A stretch of DNA of 64,000 bases, taken from the NCBI GenBank assembly GCA_038110465.1, contig JAYNJU010000001.1:262556-326555 (forward strand), given 5' to 3'. Shown here in pieces: positions 8,973 through 17,800 of this stretch. The translations under genes and the position numbers were made by a program. Numbering within the stretch: position 1 is the stretch's first letter; every line of letters begins with the position of its first letter. Below the pieces are notes generated by a model, which worked only from the letters and a program-made list of their open reading frames with translations, did no database searches and was not told where the DNA came from. Origin of the DNA: Marisimplicoccus sp038110465 (lineage in GTDB: Bacteria; Bacteroidota; Bacteroidia; Flavobacteriales; Flavobacteriaceae).

Positions 8973-11007
8973 ATATATAAATAGAGAATTAAGCTGGCTG
9001 GACTTCAATGCTAGAGTTTTACAAGAAGCCTCTAATACTGATGTTCCAATCCTTGAAAGACTTAGATTTATTGGAATTTTTTCAAACAATTTAGATGAAT
9101 TTTTTCAAGTTAGATATGCAACTGTTAAAAGAATAGCTGATGAAAATGCTTCTAACAAAAAGAATAAAGAAAATATTTTAGCAAAAAAGCTTTTGCTTAA
9201 TATTACTAAAAAAGTAATAAGGCTTCAAAATAAAAGCACATTAATATTAAATTCAATTGAAAAATCACTTCAAAAGGAGAATATTTTTTTTATTGATGAA
9301 AATCAAATTCCATCAAATCAAAAAGAATTTTTGAAAGAATATTTTCTTCAAAAGATAAGCCCTTCATTAGTAACCATAATTCTCTCTAATAACAAAATTC
9401 ATGACTTTAAAGATAACAAGGCGTTTCTAATTGTAAACCTAAAGCTTACAGATTTAGATAATCTATATGCATTGGTTGAATTACCAAAAAATATAAGCAG
9501 ATTTGTAGTCCTACCTAAAACTGGAAAAAAACAATATATAATGTTTATTGATGATATTATAAGATATCATCTTAATATAATATTTAGTCTATTTGATTAT
9601 CTCTCAATTGAGGCTCATATGCTTAAAATTACTAGAGATGCTGAGCTAGATATTGATGATATTGACCTTTCTAAAAGTTATATTAAAAAAATTCAAGAAA
9701 ATGTCAATAAGAGAAAAAATAGTAACCCAGTTAGACTTGTTTATGATAAAAAGATTCCAAAAAGGACTCTTGATTATCTTTTAGAAAAACTTAATATTTC
9801 TTCTTATGATAGTTTAATTCCAGGAGGAAAATATCACCATAGAAGTGATTATATGAATTTTCCTGATCTAAAAAGAGAATTGCTTTTATATAAAAAGAAA
9901 AAACCTCTAGATATCAAGAATTTTAATATTGAATCTAATCTACTTGATCAAATTTCGTCTAGAGATTTTTTAATGTATACTCCTTACCATTCTTTTTCTT
10001 ATTTAATATCTCTCCTAAGGCAATCAGCTATTGATCCAAGTGTAACTTCTATAAAAATCACTTTATATAGATTATCTAGCAATTCAAATGTAATTAGCTC
10101 CCTTATAAATGCTGCAAAAAATGGTAAAAAGGTTTTGGTTCAAATTGAACTTCAAGCAAGATTTGATGAAGAAAATAATATAAAAGTTTCACAACAACTT
10201 AAATCTGCAGGAGTTGAATTAATATTTGGAGTAAAAGGTCTAAAGGTTCACTCTAAAATTTGCTTAATTGAAAGGATTGAAGAGAAAAAGAAAAAACTAT
10301 ATGGATTTATAAGTACTGGTAATTTTAATGAGACAACTGCTACAATTTATTCTGATTTTACAATTTTTACTTCAAATAATAAGATTTTAAAAGAAGTAAG
10401 AAAAATATTTGAATTTTTACAATCTAATTATAAAATTTTTGAATACCAGCATTTAATAGTTTCTCCCCATCAAACTAAAAATAAATTATTTGAATTAATT
10501 GATAATGAGATAATTAATGCAAAAAAAGGCATAAAAAGTGAAATAATTCTTAAGCTAAATAGTTTCACTAGTTATAAATTCGTAGATAAACTTTATGAAG
10601 CCAGTAAAAGTGGAGTAAAAGTCAAGTTATTAGTTAGAGGTATTTGTTGTTTAATACCTCAAAAATTAAATCTTAGTGAGAATATTGAAGTAAAGAGTAT
10701 AGTTGATAGATACTTAGAGCATTCTAGAGTCTATGTTTTTGAAAATTCAGGAGATAAAAAAGTCTATATTTCTTCTGCAGATTTAATGACGAGAAATATT
10801 GAAAAAAGAGTTGAAATTGCTTGCCCAATATATCAAATGGATCTAAAAAAGCAAATTTTAGACACACTAGATATTTCCTTAAGTGATAATATAAAGACAA
10901 GATTGATAAATCATAAGGTTCAAAACATTATGTATAAAGACTCAAAGAAAAAAGTTAGATCTCAGTGGAAAACTTATGATTATTTTAAAAATATTTTAGA
11001 TAATTGA
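8962..11007 (+). CDS. ppk1: Polyphosphate kinase 1
   Basis: Reversible synthesis of inorganic polyphosphate from ATP through a phosphohistidine. The 681-residue protein starts with the family signature YINRELSWLDFNARVLQEA, has N-terminal, head and two PLD-like C-terminal domains, and keeps both catalytic-site histidines: H430 in LKVHSKICLI and H587 in RYLEHSRVYVF. The TTG at 8962 is the only start that retains the RELSWLDF signature; it lies inside the end of the preceding gene. ppx follows with a 4-base TTGA overlap. Confidence 0.96.
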   Translation: MNTKYINRELSWLDFNARVLQEASNTDVPILERLRFIGIFSNNLDEFFQVRYATVKRIADENASNKKNKENILAKKLLLNITKKVIRLQNKSTLILNSIEKSLQKENIFFIDENQIPSNQKEFLKEYFLQKISPSLVTIILSNNKIHDFKDNKAFLIVNLKLTDLDNLYALVELPKNISRFVVLPKTGKKQYIMFIDDIIRYHLNIIFSLFDYLSIEAHMLKITRDAELDIDDIDLSKSYIKKIQENVNKRKNSNPVRLVYDKKIPKRTLDYLLEKLNISSYDSLIPGGKYHHRSDYMNFPDLKRELLLYKKKKPLDIKNFNIESNLLDQISSRDFLMYTPYHSFSYLISLLRQSAIDPSVTSIKITLYRLSSNSNVISSLINAAKNGKKVLVQIELQARFDEENNIKVSQQLKSAGVELIFGVKGLKVHSKICLIERIEEKKKKLYGFISTGNFNETTATIYSDFTIFTSNNKILKEVRKIFEFLQSNYKIFEYQHLIVSPHQTKNKLFELIDNEIINAKKGIKSEIILKLNSFTSYKFVDKLYEASKSGVKVKLLVRGICCLIPQKLNLSENIEVKSIVDRYLEHSRVYVFENSGDKKVYISSADLMTRNIEKRVEIACPIYQMDLKKQILDTLDISLSDNIKTRLINHKVQNIMYKDSKKKVRSQWKTYDYFKNILDN

Positions 11008-11900
11008 AAAAAATTGCTGCTATTGATATCGGTTCAAATGCATTAAGAATGTTAATCTGTTATGTTATTCCAGATAACAACATAAATATTTTTCAAAAAA
11101 ATCAGTATATAAGGCTTCCTTTAAGATTGGGTGAAGATTCCTTTAGAGATGGAAAGATCTCAAAAAAGAAAATTGATACACTTTCTAATGCCTTAATTTC
11201 TTTTAAATATACTATGAAAGTTCATGACGTAAGTGAATATCAAATATATGCCACATCAGCATTGAGAGATTCCAAAAATTCTAAAGAAGTTATTTCTTTT
11301 GTCTATAAATCAACTGGAATGAAAATTAAACTTATTAATGGTGTAAAAGAAGCAAAAGTTATTTCTATGGGAAATCCCATAGAAAAATTAGATTTTGATA
11401 AAACATATATCTATATGGATGTTGGTGGAGGTAGCACTGAATTCTCAATTGTAGTGAGAGGTGAAAGTAAAAAATCTAAATCATTTGACTTAGGTACAGT
11501 TAGATTAATTAATAATCTAGTGGATATAAAAGTTTTTGATGATATAAAAAAATGGATTAATTCTAATATAGATGATGATCTAAAAATTAGGATTCTAGCT
11601 TCAGGTGGGAATATTAATAAAATTCATGAAATGACAAGAACTAAGAAAGAAAGTCCTATCTCTTATCTTTCATTAAAAGATCTTTATAATTCTTTAAAAG
11701 ATTTGGATTTTAAAGACAGAATGATCAAATATGATTTAAATCCTGATAGAGCAGATGTAATTTTACCAGCATTAAGGATATTTATTTCAACTATGGAGTG
11801 CACTAAATCAAATAAGTTGTTTGTTCCCCAGGTCGATTTAGTAGATGGAATGATTAATGAGATCTTCCATCTAAAGAATGGTGAAAAATTAGATTCTTAA
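11004..11900 (+). CDS. ppx: Ppx/GppA family exopolyphosphatase
   Basis: Hydrolyses polyphosphate from its end, or pppGpp in GppA members. The 298 residues are the two N-terminal actin-like domains only: AIDIGSNALRMLI (residues 5-17), YATSALRDSKN and the second phosphate loop IYMDVGGGSTEFS (near 133-145). The HD-type C-terminal domain of E. coli Ppx (513 residues) is absent, as in the short Ppx/GppA form. Start is TTG, overlapping the ppk1 stop as TTGA. Its 3' end overlaps the convergent dnaX by 12 bases. Confidence 0.93.
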   Translation: MKKIAAIDIGSNALRMLICYVIPDNNINIFQKNQYIRLPLRLGEDSFRDGKISKKKIDTLSNALISFKYTMKVHDVSEYQIYATSALRDSKNSKEVISFVYKSTGMKIKLINGVKEAKVISMGNPIEKLDFDKTYIYMDVGGGSTEFSIVVRGESKKSKSFDLGTVRLINNLVDIKVFDDIKKWINSNIDDDLKIRILASGGNINKIHEMTRTKKESPISYLSLKDLYNSLKDLDFKDRMIKYDLNPDRADVILPALRIFISTMECTKSNKLFVPQVDLVDGMINEIFHLKNGEKLDS

Positions 11901-13499
11901 TTTAAATTCTTCAATTAATTTTGAAATATTCTTGTTACTTTTTTTCATAAATTCAAGTTTTTCATGACTATCAAAATAAGTTTTTTTCGATTGAGATTTA
12001 CTTAAGAAAACTTCAACATTAATACTAAAATTGTTTAACTCTTTAGATATAAAAGTCTCAATATTACTTTTATATGATTTTAGTTCTTTTAAATTCATTT
12101 CATTTACAGTAGATATTTTAATAGTATTATTGTCAATGATTGGATTTCCCATATTTAAAAGAGATAACATATTATTGTTACCATTATCTTTTTCAATATC
12201 ACAGAATTTATTCCAAGCATTTAATAAATCATTTTCAGTATAATTCTCATTAGGTAATTCTTTATTCTCTATGTAATTTTCAAAAGCTGTTTTTTTCTTA
12301 AAGTCTATACTAGCTAATGATAATAAAGAAACCTCTTTTATAGGTTTAACTTCAAACAACTTATCATCTTTGACCTCTATAAGTTCATCTAAAGATTGAT
12401 CATCTTTTTTTGATTGAGATTTACTGTAAGATGTACTAATTAGTGAGTTTTTTTTTTTAAGGCTTTCTATAGAAGCTAATTTAATTAAGCATACTTCTGT
12501 GTGGATTCTTTTATCATTTACTTTTTGGTAGTTAATTACTGAATCATTAATAATATCAATCATATAAATTAAATCTTCATCAGAAAAAATACTTGATAAC
12601 TCACTATATCTTTTTGAAAGATCTCCTTTTACATTTGAAATTTGATTATTATCAAATTTATTTAATAACAATTCTCTTAGATGTCTTGATAAACCATTCA
12701 AGAAATTTAGGTCATCAAAACCTTTTGAATATATATCGTTATATAAGTAAAGAATTTCAGGAATATTTTTTTTGTTGATTAGTTCAGTTAATTCAAAATA
12801 TATATCAAAGTCAATAATATTAAGGTTCGATGTTACTTCTTCAATATTAAGATTTGAGTTAGTAAAGCTTACAAGTCTATCAAAAATTGATAATGAATCT
12901 CTTATTGAACCATCTGATTTTTCAGCGATAAGCATCAATGAGTTCTGATCATATTTTACATCTTTTTCAGAACATATTTTAGATAACAAGCCAACAATAG
13001 AATTATTATCAACTTTTTTAAAATCATAGATTTGACATCTAGATAATATTGTTGGAATTATTTTGTTTTTTTCAGTTGTTGCTAAAATAAATACAACATG
13101 TTTAGGAGGTTCTTCTAGTGATTTTAGAAAAGCATTAAAGGCTGCATTTGACAACATATGAACTTCATCAATTATATATACTTTATATTTTCCAAATTGA
13201 GGAGGAATTCTAATTTGATCAGTTATATTCCTAATATCTTCAACAGAGTTATTAGAAGCAGCATCAAGCTCAAAAATATTATATTCATAATTTTCAGTTA
13301 AATTATTTATTTTCTTAGCTAAAATTCTTGCGCAGGAAGTTTTTCCAACTCCTCTAGGCCCACAGAATAAAAGAGCTTGGGGAATATTCTGATTTTCAAT
13401 TGCATTTGATAAAGTTTTAACTATAGCATCTTGTCCTATTACATCTTTGAATTCTTGAGGTCTGTATTCTGATGCTGTTGATAATGATGAATTTTCCAT
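11889..13499 (-). CDS. dnaX: DNA polymerase III subunit gamma/tau
   Basis: Clamp-loader ATPase of the replisome. Residues 1-345 form the AAA+ and collar domains: YRPQEFKDVIGQ, Walker A FCGPRGVGKTSCARILAKK, Walker B YIIDEVHMLS, sensor 1 LATTEKNKIIPTILSRCQ. The four-cysteine zinc module usual after Walker A is missing (the protein runs from AKKINN straight to ELDAASNNSV); I recall the same in other flavobacterial DnaX, so I treat it as lineage-typical. Residues about 345-536 are the tau tail. An A11 run on the coding strand (12448-12458) at residue 348 marks a possible slippage site for a short gamma form. Convergent with ppx. Confidence 0.95.
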   Translation of the reverse strand: MENSSLSTASEYRPQEFKDVIGQDAIVKTLSNAIENQNIPQALLFCGPRGVGKTSCARILAKKINNLTENYEYNIFELDAASNNSVEDIRNITDQIRIPPQFGKYKVYIIDEVHMLSNAAFNAFLKSLEEPPKHVVFILATTEKNKIIPTILSRCQIYDFKKVDNNSIVGLLSKICSEKDVKYDQNSLMLIAEKSDGSIRDSLSIFDRLVSFTNSNLNIEEVTSNLNIIDFDIYFELTELINKKNIPEILYLYNDIYSKGFDDLNFLNGLSRHLRELLLNKFDNNQISNVKGDLSKRYSELSSIFSDEDLIYMIDIINDSVINYQKVNDKRIHTEVCLIKLASIESLKKKNSLISTSYSKSQSKKDDQSLDELIEVKDDKLFEVKPIKEVSLLSLASIDFKKKTAFENYIENKELPNENYTENDLLNAWNKFCDIEKDNGNNNMLSLLNMGNPIIDNNTIKISTVNEMNLKELKSYKSNIETFISKELNNFSINVEVFLSKSQSKKTYFDSHEKLEFMKKSNKNISKLIEEFKLRI

Positions 13500-13504
13500 T
13501 ACCT

Positions 13505-13536
13505 CAAATATAAAAATTGAAAAAAAAAATGTGCAA
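13505..13536 (-). promoter_or_regulatory. dnaX promoter
   Basis: On the - strand TTG (13536-13534) and TATATTTG (13512-13505, consensus TAnnTTTG) are separated by 21 bases. Only 5 bases separate the -7 box from the dnaX ATG at 13499, so the mRNA should be leaderless or nearly so. Confidence 0.65.
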
Positions 13537-13573
13537 ATTCACACTCTTTTTTTATCAAATTTATTAACATTAT

Positions 13574-13581
13574 TATCTTTG
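13574..13581 (+). promoter_or_regulatory. -7 box of the rnpB promoter
   Basis: TATCTTTG, an exact match to TAnnTTTG, ends 4 bases before the first base of the predicted RNase P RNA (13586), the expected distance to a transcription start. No TTG is present at the -33 position (TTTA instead), so the -33 element is weak. Confidence 0.65.
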
Positions 13582-13585
13582 TTCT

Positions 13586-13865
13586 GCAAGCCGTCTTATC
13601 GCTGATATTTTCAGAGGAAAGTCCGGACACCGTAGAGCAGCACAACGGGTAACACCCGTCATCTTTTTGATAGGAAAAGTGCAACAGAAAGTAAGTACAG
13701 GTAATGCTGTAGTGGAATCATGTAAACTCTGTGTGGTGAAACGCCAAGTAAATCTACAATTTAAAATTGCTCGTTTTATGTAGAAGGGTAGGCGGTATGA
13801 ATATAATAGTAATATTATATCTAGATAAATGATAAGACTAGACAGAATCCGGCTTATAGGCTTGC
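13586..13865 (+). ncRNA. rnpB: RNase P RNA, bacterial class A
   Basis: Catalytic RNA that matures tRNA 5' ends. Recognised by the universally conserved GAGGAAAGTCCGGAC near 13613, ACAGAAAGT near 13685, the internal GTGGTGAAACGCCAAGTAAA region (from about 13733) and the 3' AGAATCCGGCTTA near 13844. The ends pair as helix P1: GCAAGCC (13586-13592) with GGCTTGC (13859-13865). About 280 bases, compact compared with 377 in E. coli. A T-run (13866-13871) follows P1 and can serve as the terminator. The last 12 bases overlap the 3' end of rsmD on the other strand. Confidence 0.95.
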
Positions 13866-14399
13866 TTTTTTAATAAAAGTTAATGATGAAGAACCATAAT
13901 TTCTTACTTCATTTTCCTCATTAATTTCATTTATTGAAATATTTGACCTATGTTCAATTATTAAGACTCCTTCTTCTTTAAGACTTTCATTTTCTTTAAC
14001 AAGTTTGATAAACTCTAAATACTCTTGATGATTGAAACTGTATGGAGGATCAGCAAATATGATATCATATTTTTTGATATTTTTTTTAAAATAGAGTCTA
14101 TAATCAATCTTTATACTATTGATATTGAAGTTAAGTTCCTTTGATTTTTTATTTATGAAGTTTATACAACTATGATTATTATCTATTGAATCTACTTCAA
14201 GGCATCCTCTAGAGCTAAATTCATAAGATAAATTTCCTGTTCCAGAAAAAACATCTAAAACAGCACAATTTTTATAGTCATACCTATTACTAATTATATT
14301 AAAAAGAGACTCCTTAACCTTATCAGTAGTAGGTCTTACAGGTAGATTTTTTGGAGCATTTATTAAGATACTTTTTTTAGATCCTGATATAATTCTCAT
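13854..14399 (-). CDS. rsmD: 16S rRNA (guanine966-N2)-methyltransferase
   Basis: SAM-dependent methylation of G966 in 16S rRNA. The 181 residues show the RsmD start MRIISGSKKS, the conserved VRPTTDKVKESLFNII (residues 21-36), the SAM motif LDVFSGTGNLSYE (near 48-60) and the catalytic FADPPYSF (near 115). It overlaps the DUF3822 gene upstream by 23 bases, and its last codons lie within the P1 helix of rnpB on the opposite strand. Confidence 0.94.
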   Translation of the reverse strand: MRIISGSKKSILINAPKNLPVRPTTDKVKESLFNIISNRYDYKNCAVLDVFSGTGNLSYEFSSRGCLEVDSIDNNHSCINFINKKSKELNFNINSIKIDYRLYFKKNIKKYDIIFADPPYSFNHQEYLEFIKLVKENESLKEEGVLIIEHRSNISINEINEENEVRNYGSSSLTFIKKASL

Positions 14400-15138
14400 T
14401 CAAAATTGGAAATATTTGCTCTTCATTTAAGTCATCAAGAATAAACTCAATTTTATTATATTTTGAAACTAGTTCATAATAATCTATATAGTCCTCAAAA
14501 TTACCTATGAAAATAATTTCATTTGATTTTTCTTGACCTTCAAAATTTTTAATAACAAAAAATAAATAGTATAAAAATTCATTTTCGTTATTTATCTTAA
14601 AATTGTTAAAAAGTATAAGTTCATTTGATTTAGTTACAAATACATCAAACGAATTTTTATGAAAATTGATGTAGAACTTAATATAACTTTGATTTGAATT
14701 ATTATTTATGATAAAATCATATAATTGAGTAAAATAATTCTTTTGGTTAAAAATAATTTTTTCTTTTTTAAAAAGATTGGAATCAATAAAATCATTATAA
14801 GAGTATACTATTTTTAATTTATTATCAAATGAATTATCAAATAGAGTGTTTTCACCTTTAATAATATTGGTTTCAAGGTATTTGTCTAAGGAATTTTCAT
14901 CGAAAAATTCAAATGGAACAATGGATGGTACGCTGTCAAAATATATCAGATCTAAATCTTTTTGTTTATTAGATTTAAGAATATTTAATATAGTTGTATT
15001 TAAATTTTGATTATTTAAATCAACTTTTATGAACTTATCACTAGAATATAGGTATATACTAGATTCAAAATGTAATAATATATTTTTTTGAATATTATTG
15101 ATCTTTTTTGGTATCAAATATGGATGGCCAATTACCAT
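14377..15138 (-). CDS. DUF3822 family protein
   Basis: A 253-residue, highly charged A+T-rich protein without signal peptide or membrane segment. I place it in DUF3822, a Bacteroidota family whose genes commonly sit directly upstream of rsmD, on context and overall pattern rather than a crisp motif. Function unknown. The ATG at 15138 lies 44 bases inside the upstream gene; a TTG at 15117 would shorten the overlap and cannot be excluded. The coding overlap on both sides suggests translational coupling from the membrane-anchored gene through to rsmD. Confidence 0.65.
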   Translation of the reverse strand: MVIGHPYLIPKKINNIQKNILLHFESSIYLYSSDKFIKVDLNNQNLNTTILNILKSNKQKDLDLIYFDSVPSIVPFEFFDENSLDKYLETNIIKGENTLFDNSFDNKLKIVYSYNDFIDSNLFKKEKIIFNQKNYFTQLYDFIINNNSNQSYIKFYINFHKNSFDVFVTKSNELILFNNFKINNENEFLYYLFFVIKNFEGQEKSNEIIFIGNFEDYIDYYELVSKYNKIEFILDDLNEEQIFPILNENYIRI

Positions 15139-15751
15139 TAATGCTAACTTCTGTCATAGAACCAAGTATAATTTCTGTTCCATTAACTCCATCAACGGAT
15201 ATTACTTTATTTTCTTGATCCAATAAGTCTTTATTTTGGTCAAAAAGTATTACATCTTTTTTAACTTTTACTTCAAAAACTGGTACTTGGTAACCATTTT
15301 TATCAATAATGTCAGCTTGAATAGAAAATATTGCATCTGTTCCATCGATAGGAACATTAGCCATCATTTTATACGAGTCATTATTTCCAAAAAGAGAATC
15401 TTTAACAGGAACAAAACCAAGGGTGTCAACTACAGTAACTTCTTTTAGCATATCAATTCTGTAGGTTCTATCATATTCTAGATAAGATGAATCTCTTTTC
15501 TCAACTAAAGTAAAAATTCCAGTGTCGATAAAACTTACTAGACTATCAAAATTGTTTGCATAAAAACCTCTTACATCTTTATGAGCAATTTGAGCTGTTT
15601 TAATATCTTTTAATCTATCAATTACTTTAGCATACCTTTCATTCTTTACTCTGTTAAATTTTATTGGACCATTTATGGAACTATAAATTTGAGTTGCAAA
15701 AAAAATAGATAAAACCCATAAAAAGAATTCTAATGCACGTTTTTTGTTCAT
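15095..15751 (-). CDS. Conserved membrane-anchored protein of unknown function
   Basis: A 218-residue protein with a short basic N-terminus (MNKKRA), a single hydrophobic segment at about residues 8-24, and a soluble remainder predicted to be periplasmic. An N-terminal helix of this type followed by RLKDIKTAQIAHKDVRGFYA (residues 46-65) resembles pilin-like or pseudopilin-like architecture, but no prepilin cleavage motif is present. I recall similar unnamed proteins next to DUF3822 and rsmD in flavobacteria. No enzyme motif seen. Promoter candidate at 15775-15807. Confidence 0.7.
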   Translation of the reverse strand: MNKKRALEFFLWVLSIFFATQIYSSINGPIKFNRVKNERYAKVIDRLKDIKTAQIAHKDVRGFYANNFDSLVSFIDTGIFTLVEKRDSSYLEYDRTYRIDMLKEVTVVDTLGFVPVKDSLFGNNDSYKMMANVPIDGTDAIFSIQADIIDKNGYQVPVFEVKVKKDVILFDQNKDLLDQENKVISVDGVNGTEIILGSMTEVSINGNWPSIFDTKKDQ

Positions 15752-15774
15752 CTTAATTAATTTTTTGATTTTAA

Positions 15775-15807
15775 CAAATCTACAATTTTTTTTTTTTCAT
15801 AAAACAA
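15775..15807 (-). promoter_or_regulatory. Promoter candidate for the 15751 membrane protein/rsmD unit
   Basis: On the - strand TAGATTTG (15782-15775) matches TAnnTTTG, with TTG (15807-15805) 22 bases upstream; the start codon at 15751 is 23 bases downstream. The spacer is at the long end of the accepted range. Confidence 0.5.
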
Positions 15808-15841
15808 TATATAAATGAATTATATTAGAAAAAATTTTTGA

Positions 15842-16564
15842 ATGAAAGTTGTTGCTTTAATACCCGCTAGACTCGAGTCATCAAGGTTTCCAAATAAATT
15901 AATTAAAAAAATAGATGGTGTCCCGATAATAGTTAGAACTTATAATGCAGCTATTGAATCTAATCTATTTAATGAAGTTTATGTTGTTAGCGGAAATGAA
16001 GAAATTATAGAATTAATTAACTCTGTAAATGGACTAACTATAAAGTCTAAAAAGGAGCATTTATCTGGTACAGATAGAATTTCTGAGGCATCCAATGAAA
16101 TTGAATGCGATATTATTGTAAATCTACAAGGAGATGAACCATTTATAGATAAAGAATCAATTAGAAATTTAATTAGTTCATTTGATGATCCTAATGTTAA
16201 AATTGCATCACTAATGACAAATTTTACTGATTTTGATGAAATAAATAATCCAAACAATGTAAAAGTAGTAGTTAATAAAAATTCTGATGCAATTTTTTTC
16301 TCTAGACTTCCTATACCTCATGGAAGTTCAAATATTTTGGATTATAAAAGACATATAGGTTTATATGCTTTCAGGTATTCAAGTCTTGATAAGTTTTCAA
16401 AACTTGAAAGAAGCAAAAATGAAATAATTGAGAACTTAGAGGGTAATAGAGCAATTGATAATGCAATTAGTATAAAGATGGTCTTTACTGATCATAATGG
16501 AATTTCAATTGATACCATAGAGGATTTTGAAAATGCGAAAAAAATTATAACAAAAAATGATTAA
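15842..16564 (+). CDS. kdsB: 3-deoxy-manno-octulosonate cytidylyltransferase
   Basis: Activates KDO as CMP-KDO for lipopolysaccharide inner core synthesis. The 240 residues match KdsB: ALIPARLESSRFPNKLI (residues 5-21), LSGTDRISEA (near 74), IVNLQGDEPFI (near 94), FFSRLPIPHG (near 155) and HIGLYAFR. Presence implies a KDO-containing lipid A, in line with the LptD-like gene at 44.4 kb. It overlaps the acyltransferase gene by 8 bases. Confidence 0.96.
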   Translation: MKVVALIPARLESSRFPNKLIKKIDGVPIIVRTYNAAIESNLFNEVYVVSGNEEIIELINSVNGLTIKSKKEHLSGTDRISEASNEIECDIIVNLQGDEPFIDKESIRNLISSFDDPNVKIASLMTNFTDFDEINNPNNVKVVVNKNSDAIFFSRLPIPHGSSNILDYKRHIGLYAFRYSSLDKFSKLERSKNEIIENLEGNRAIDNAISIKMVFTDHNGISIDTIEDFENAKKIITKND

Positions 16565-17087
16565 ATCACTTTCTAAAATCATTTTAAATAACCTTATGCA
16601 TTGGAAAGTTTATGGAAACTTACCTAATAATGATAAATATATTATTGCTGTAGTTCCTCATAGTAGTTATTTTGATTTAATAATTGCCATACTAATAAGA
16701 TCTAGTCTTGGACTCAAGATAAAATTTATTGGTAAAAAAGAATTATTCAATCCACTCACCTCTTTTTTATTTAACTATATGGGAGGAATTCCAGTTGATA
16801 GGCGGGGAAATAAAAATTTTGTAGAATCTGTTACTGATTTATTTAATAGCAATAAGTTAAAAATTCTAGCTATTGCTCCTGAAGGGACAAGAAAAAAAGT
16901 AAATAAGTGGAAAACTGGATTTTACTACATCTCACTAGGCGCTAAAATACCAATAGTAATGGTATCTTTTGATTATCAAAAAAAAGAAGTTAGAATCAAT
17001 GAAAAATTTTATCCAACAGGAGATTATGAATCTGATATAATTACTTTAAAGGGATATGTTGAAGATGCAGTAATTAGAAACAAATAA
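16557..17087 (+). CDS. PlsC-type acyltransferase
   Basis: A 176-residue lysophospholipid acyltransferase-like protein. The catalytic HxxxxD motif is HSSYFD (residues 35-40), followed by NYMGGIPVDRR and the substrate-binding motif APEGTRKKVNKWKTGFYYIS (near 102-121). It is shorter than typical 1-acyl-glycerol-3-phosphate acyltransferases (about 240 residues) and lacks a clear N-terminal membrane helix, as in the compact form widespread in marine bacteria. The exact acceptor is unknown; coupling to kdsB hints at envelope lipid synthesis. Confidence 0.85.
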   Translation: MIKSLSKIILNNLMHWKVYGNLPNNDKYIIAVVPHSSYFDLIIAILIRSSLGLKIKFIGKKELFNPLTSFLFNYMGGIPVDRRGNKNFVESVTDLFNSNKLKILAIAPEGTRKKVNKWKTGFYYISLGAKIPIVMVSFDYQKKEVRINEKFYPTGDYESDIITLKGYVEDAVIRNK

Positions 17088-17091
17088 TAGG

Positions 17092-17799
17092 TTAAGCCAT
17101 ATTATGATAAATATTTTGAACATCTTCATCTTCATCAATCATATTTATTAGTTTTTCGACTTTAGCTTTATCTTCAATATCTAATTCTTTTAATGTTAAC
17201 GCTTCTCTGTCAAATTCACTTGAAATAATATCAATTTTTTTATTTTCTAATTCACTTTGAATTAAACCAAAGTCTTCAAATTTTCCTGAAATATTAACTA
17301 AGTCATCTTCTTTTGATAAATCTATCACTCCAAAATCAATTAATTCTAGTTCAAGTTCTTCAAGATCAAAATCATTATCTTTTATTTGAAAGTGACACAA
17401 ATGGTTAAATAAAAATTCTACAGATCCAGAAGTAGCCAAAGTACCATCACACTTATTAAAATAGCTTCTAATATTTGCTACAGTCCTATTATTATTATCT
17501 GTAGCTGCTTCAACTAAAATAGCAATGCCATTTGGAGCGTAACCTTCTAACAAAATCTCCTTATAGTTTTCAATATTTTTTTCGGATGCTTTTTTTATTG
17601 CTCTTTCAATATTTTCTTTAGGCATATTTGCAGCTTTAGCATTTTGAATAATTGCTCTAAGTTTTGCATTAGAATCTGGATCAGGTCCTGATTCTTTTAC
17701 TGCCATTATAATTTCTCTACCTATTCTTGTAAAGGTTTTAGCCATATTAGCCCACCTTTTCATTTTCCTAGCTTTTCTAAATTCAAATGCTCTACCCAT
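17092..17799 (-). CDS. YebC/PmpR family protein
   Basis: Member of the YebC/TACO1 family, known as transcriptional regulators and, for some members, as translation factors that relieve ribosome stalling on proline stretches. The 235 residues carry ARKMKRWANMAKTFTRIGRE (residues 10-29) and the conserved NAKLRAIIQNAKAANMPKEN (residues 44-63). It starts 1 base after the gcvT stop, so it is the second gene of that unit, and it converges on the PlsC-type gene with 4 bases between stops. Confidence 0.93.
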   Translation of the reverse strand: MGRAFEFRKARKMKRWANMAKTFTRIGREIIMAVKESGPDPDSNAKLRAIIQNAKAANMPKENIERAIKKASEKNIENYKEILLEGYAPNGIAILVEAATDNNNRTVANIRSYFNKCDGTLATSGSVEFLFNHLCHFQIKDNDFDLEELELELIDFGVIDLSKEDDLVNISGKFEDFGLIQSELENKKIDIISSEFDREALTLKELDIEDKAKVEKLINMIDEDEDVQNIYHNMA

Positions 17800-17800
17800 A

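Noticed and set aside
12889..13499. Missing zinc-binding cysteines in DnaX as evidence of decay
   Set aside because: All ATPase motifs are intact and, as I recall, other flavobacterial DnaX proteins also lack the module, so this is lineage-typical.
13499..13684. 61-codon ORF on the - strand over rnpB
   Set aside because: It lies across the dnaX promoter and conserved RNase P RNA sequence and shows no protein-like pattern.
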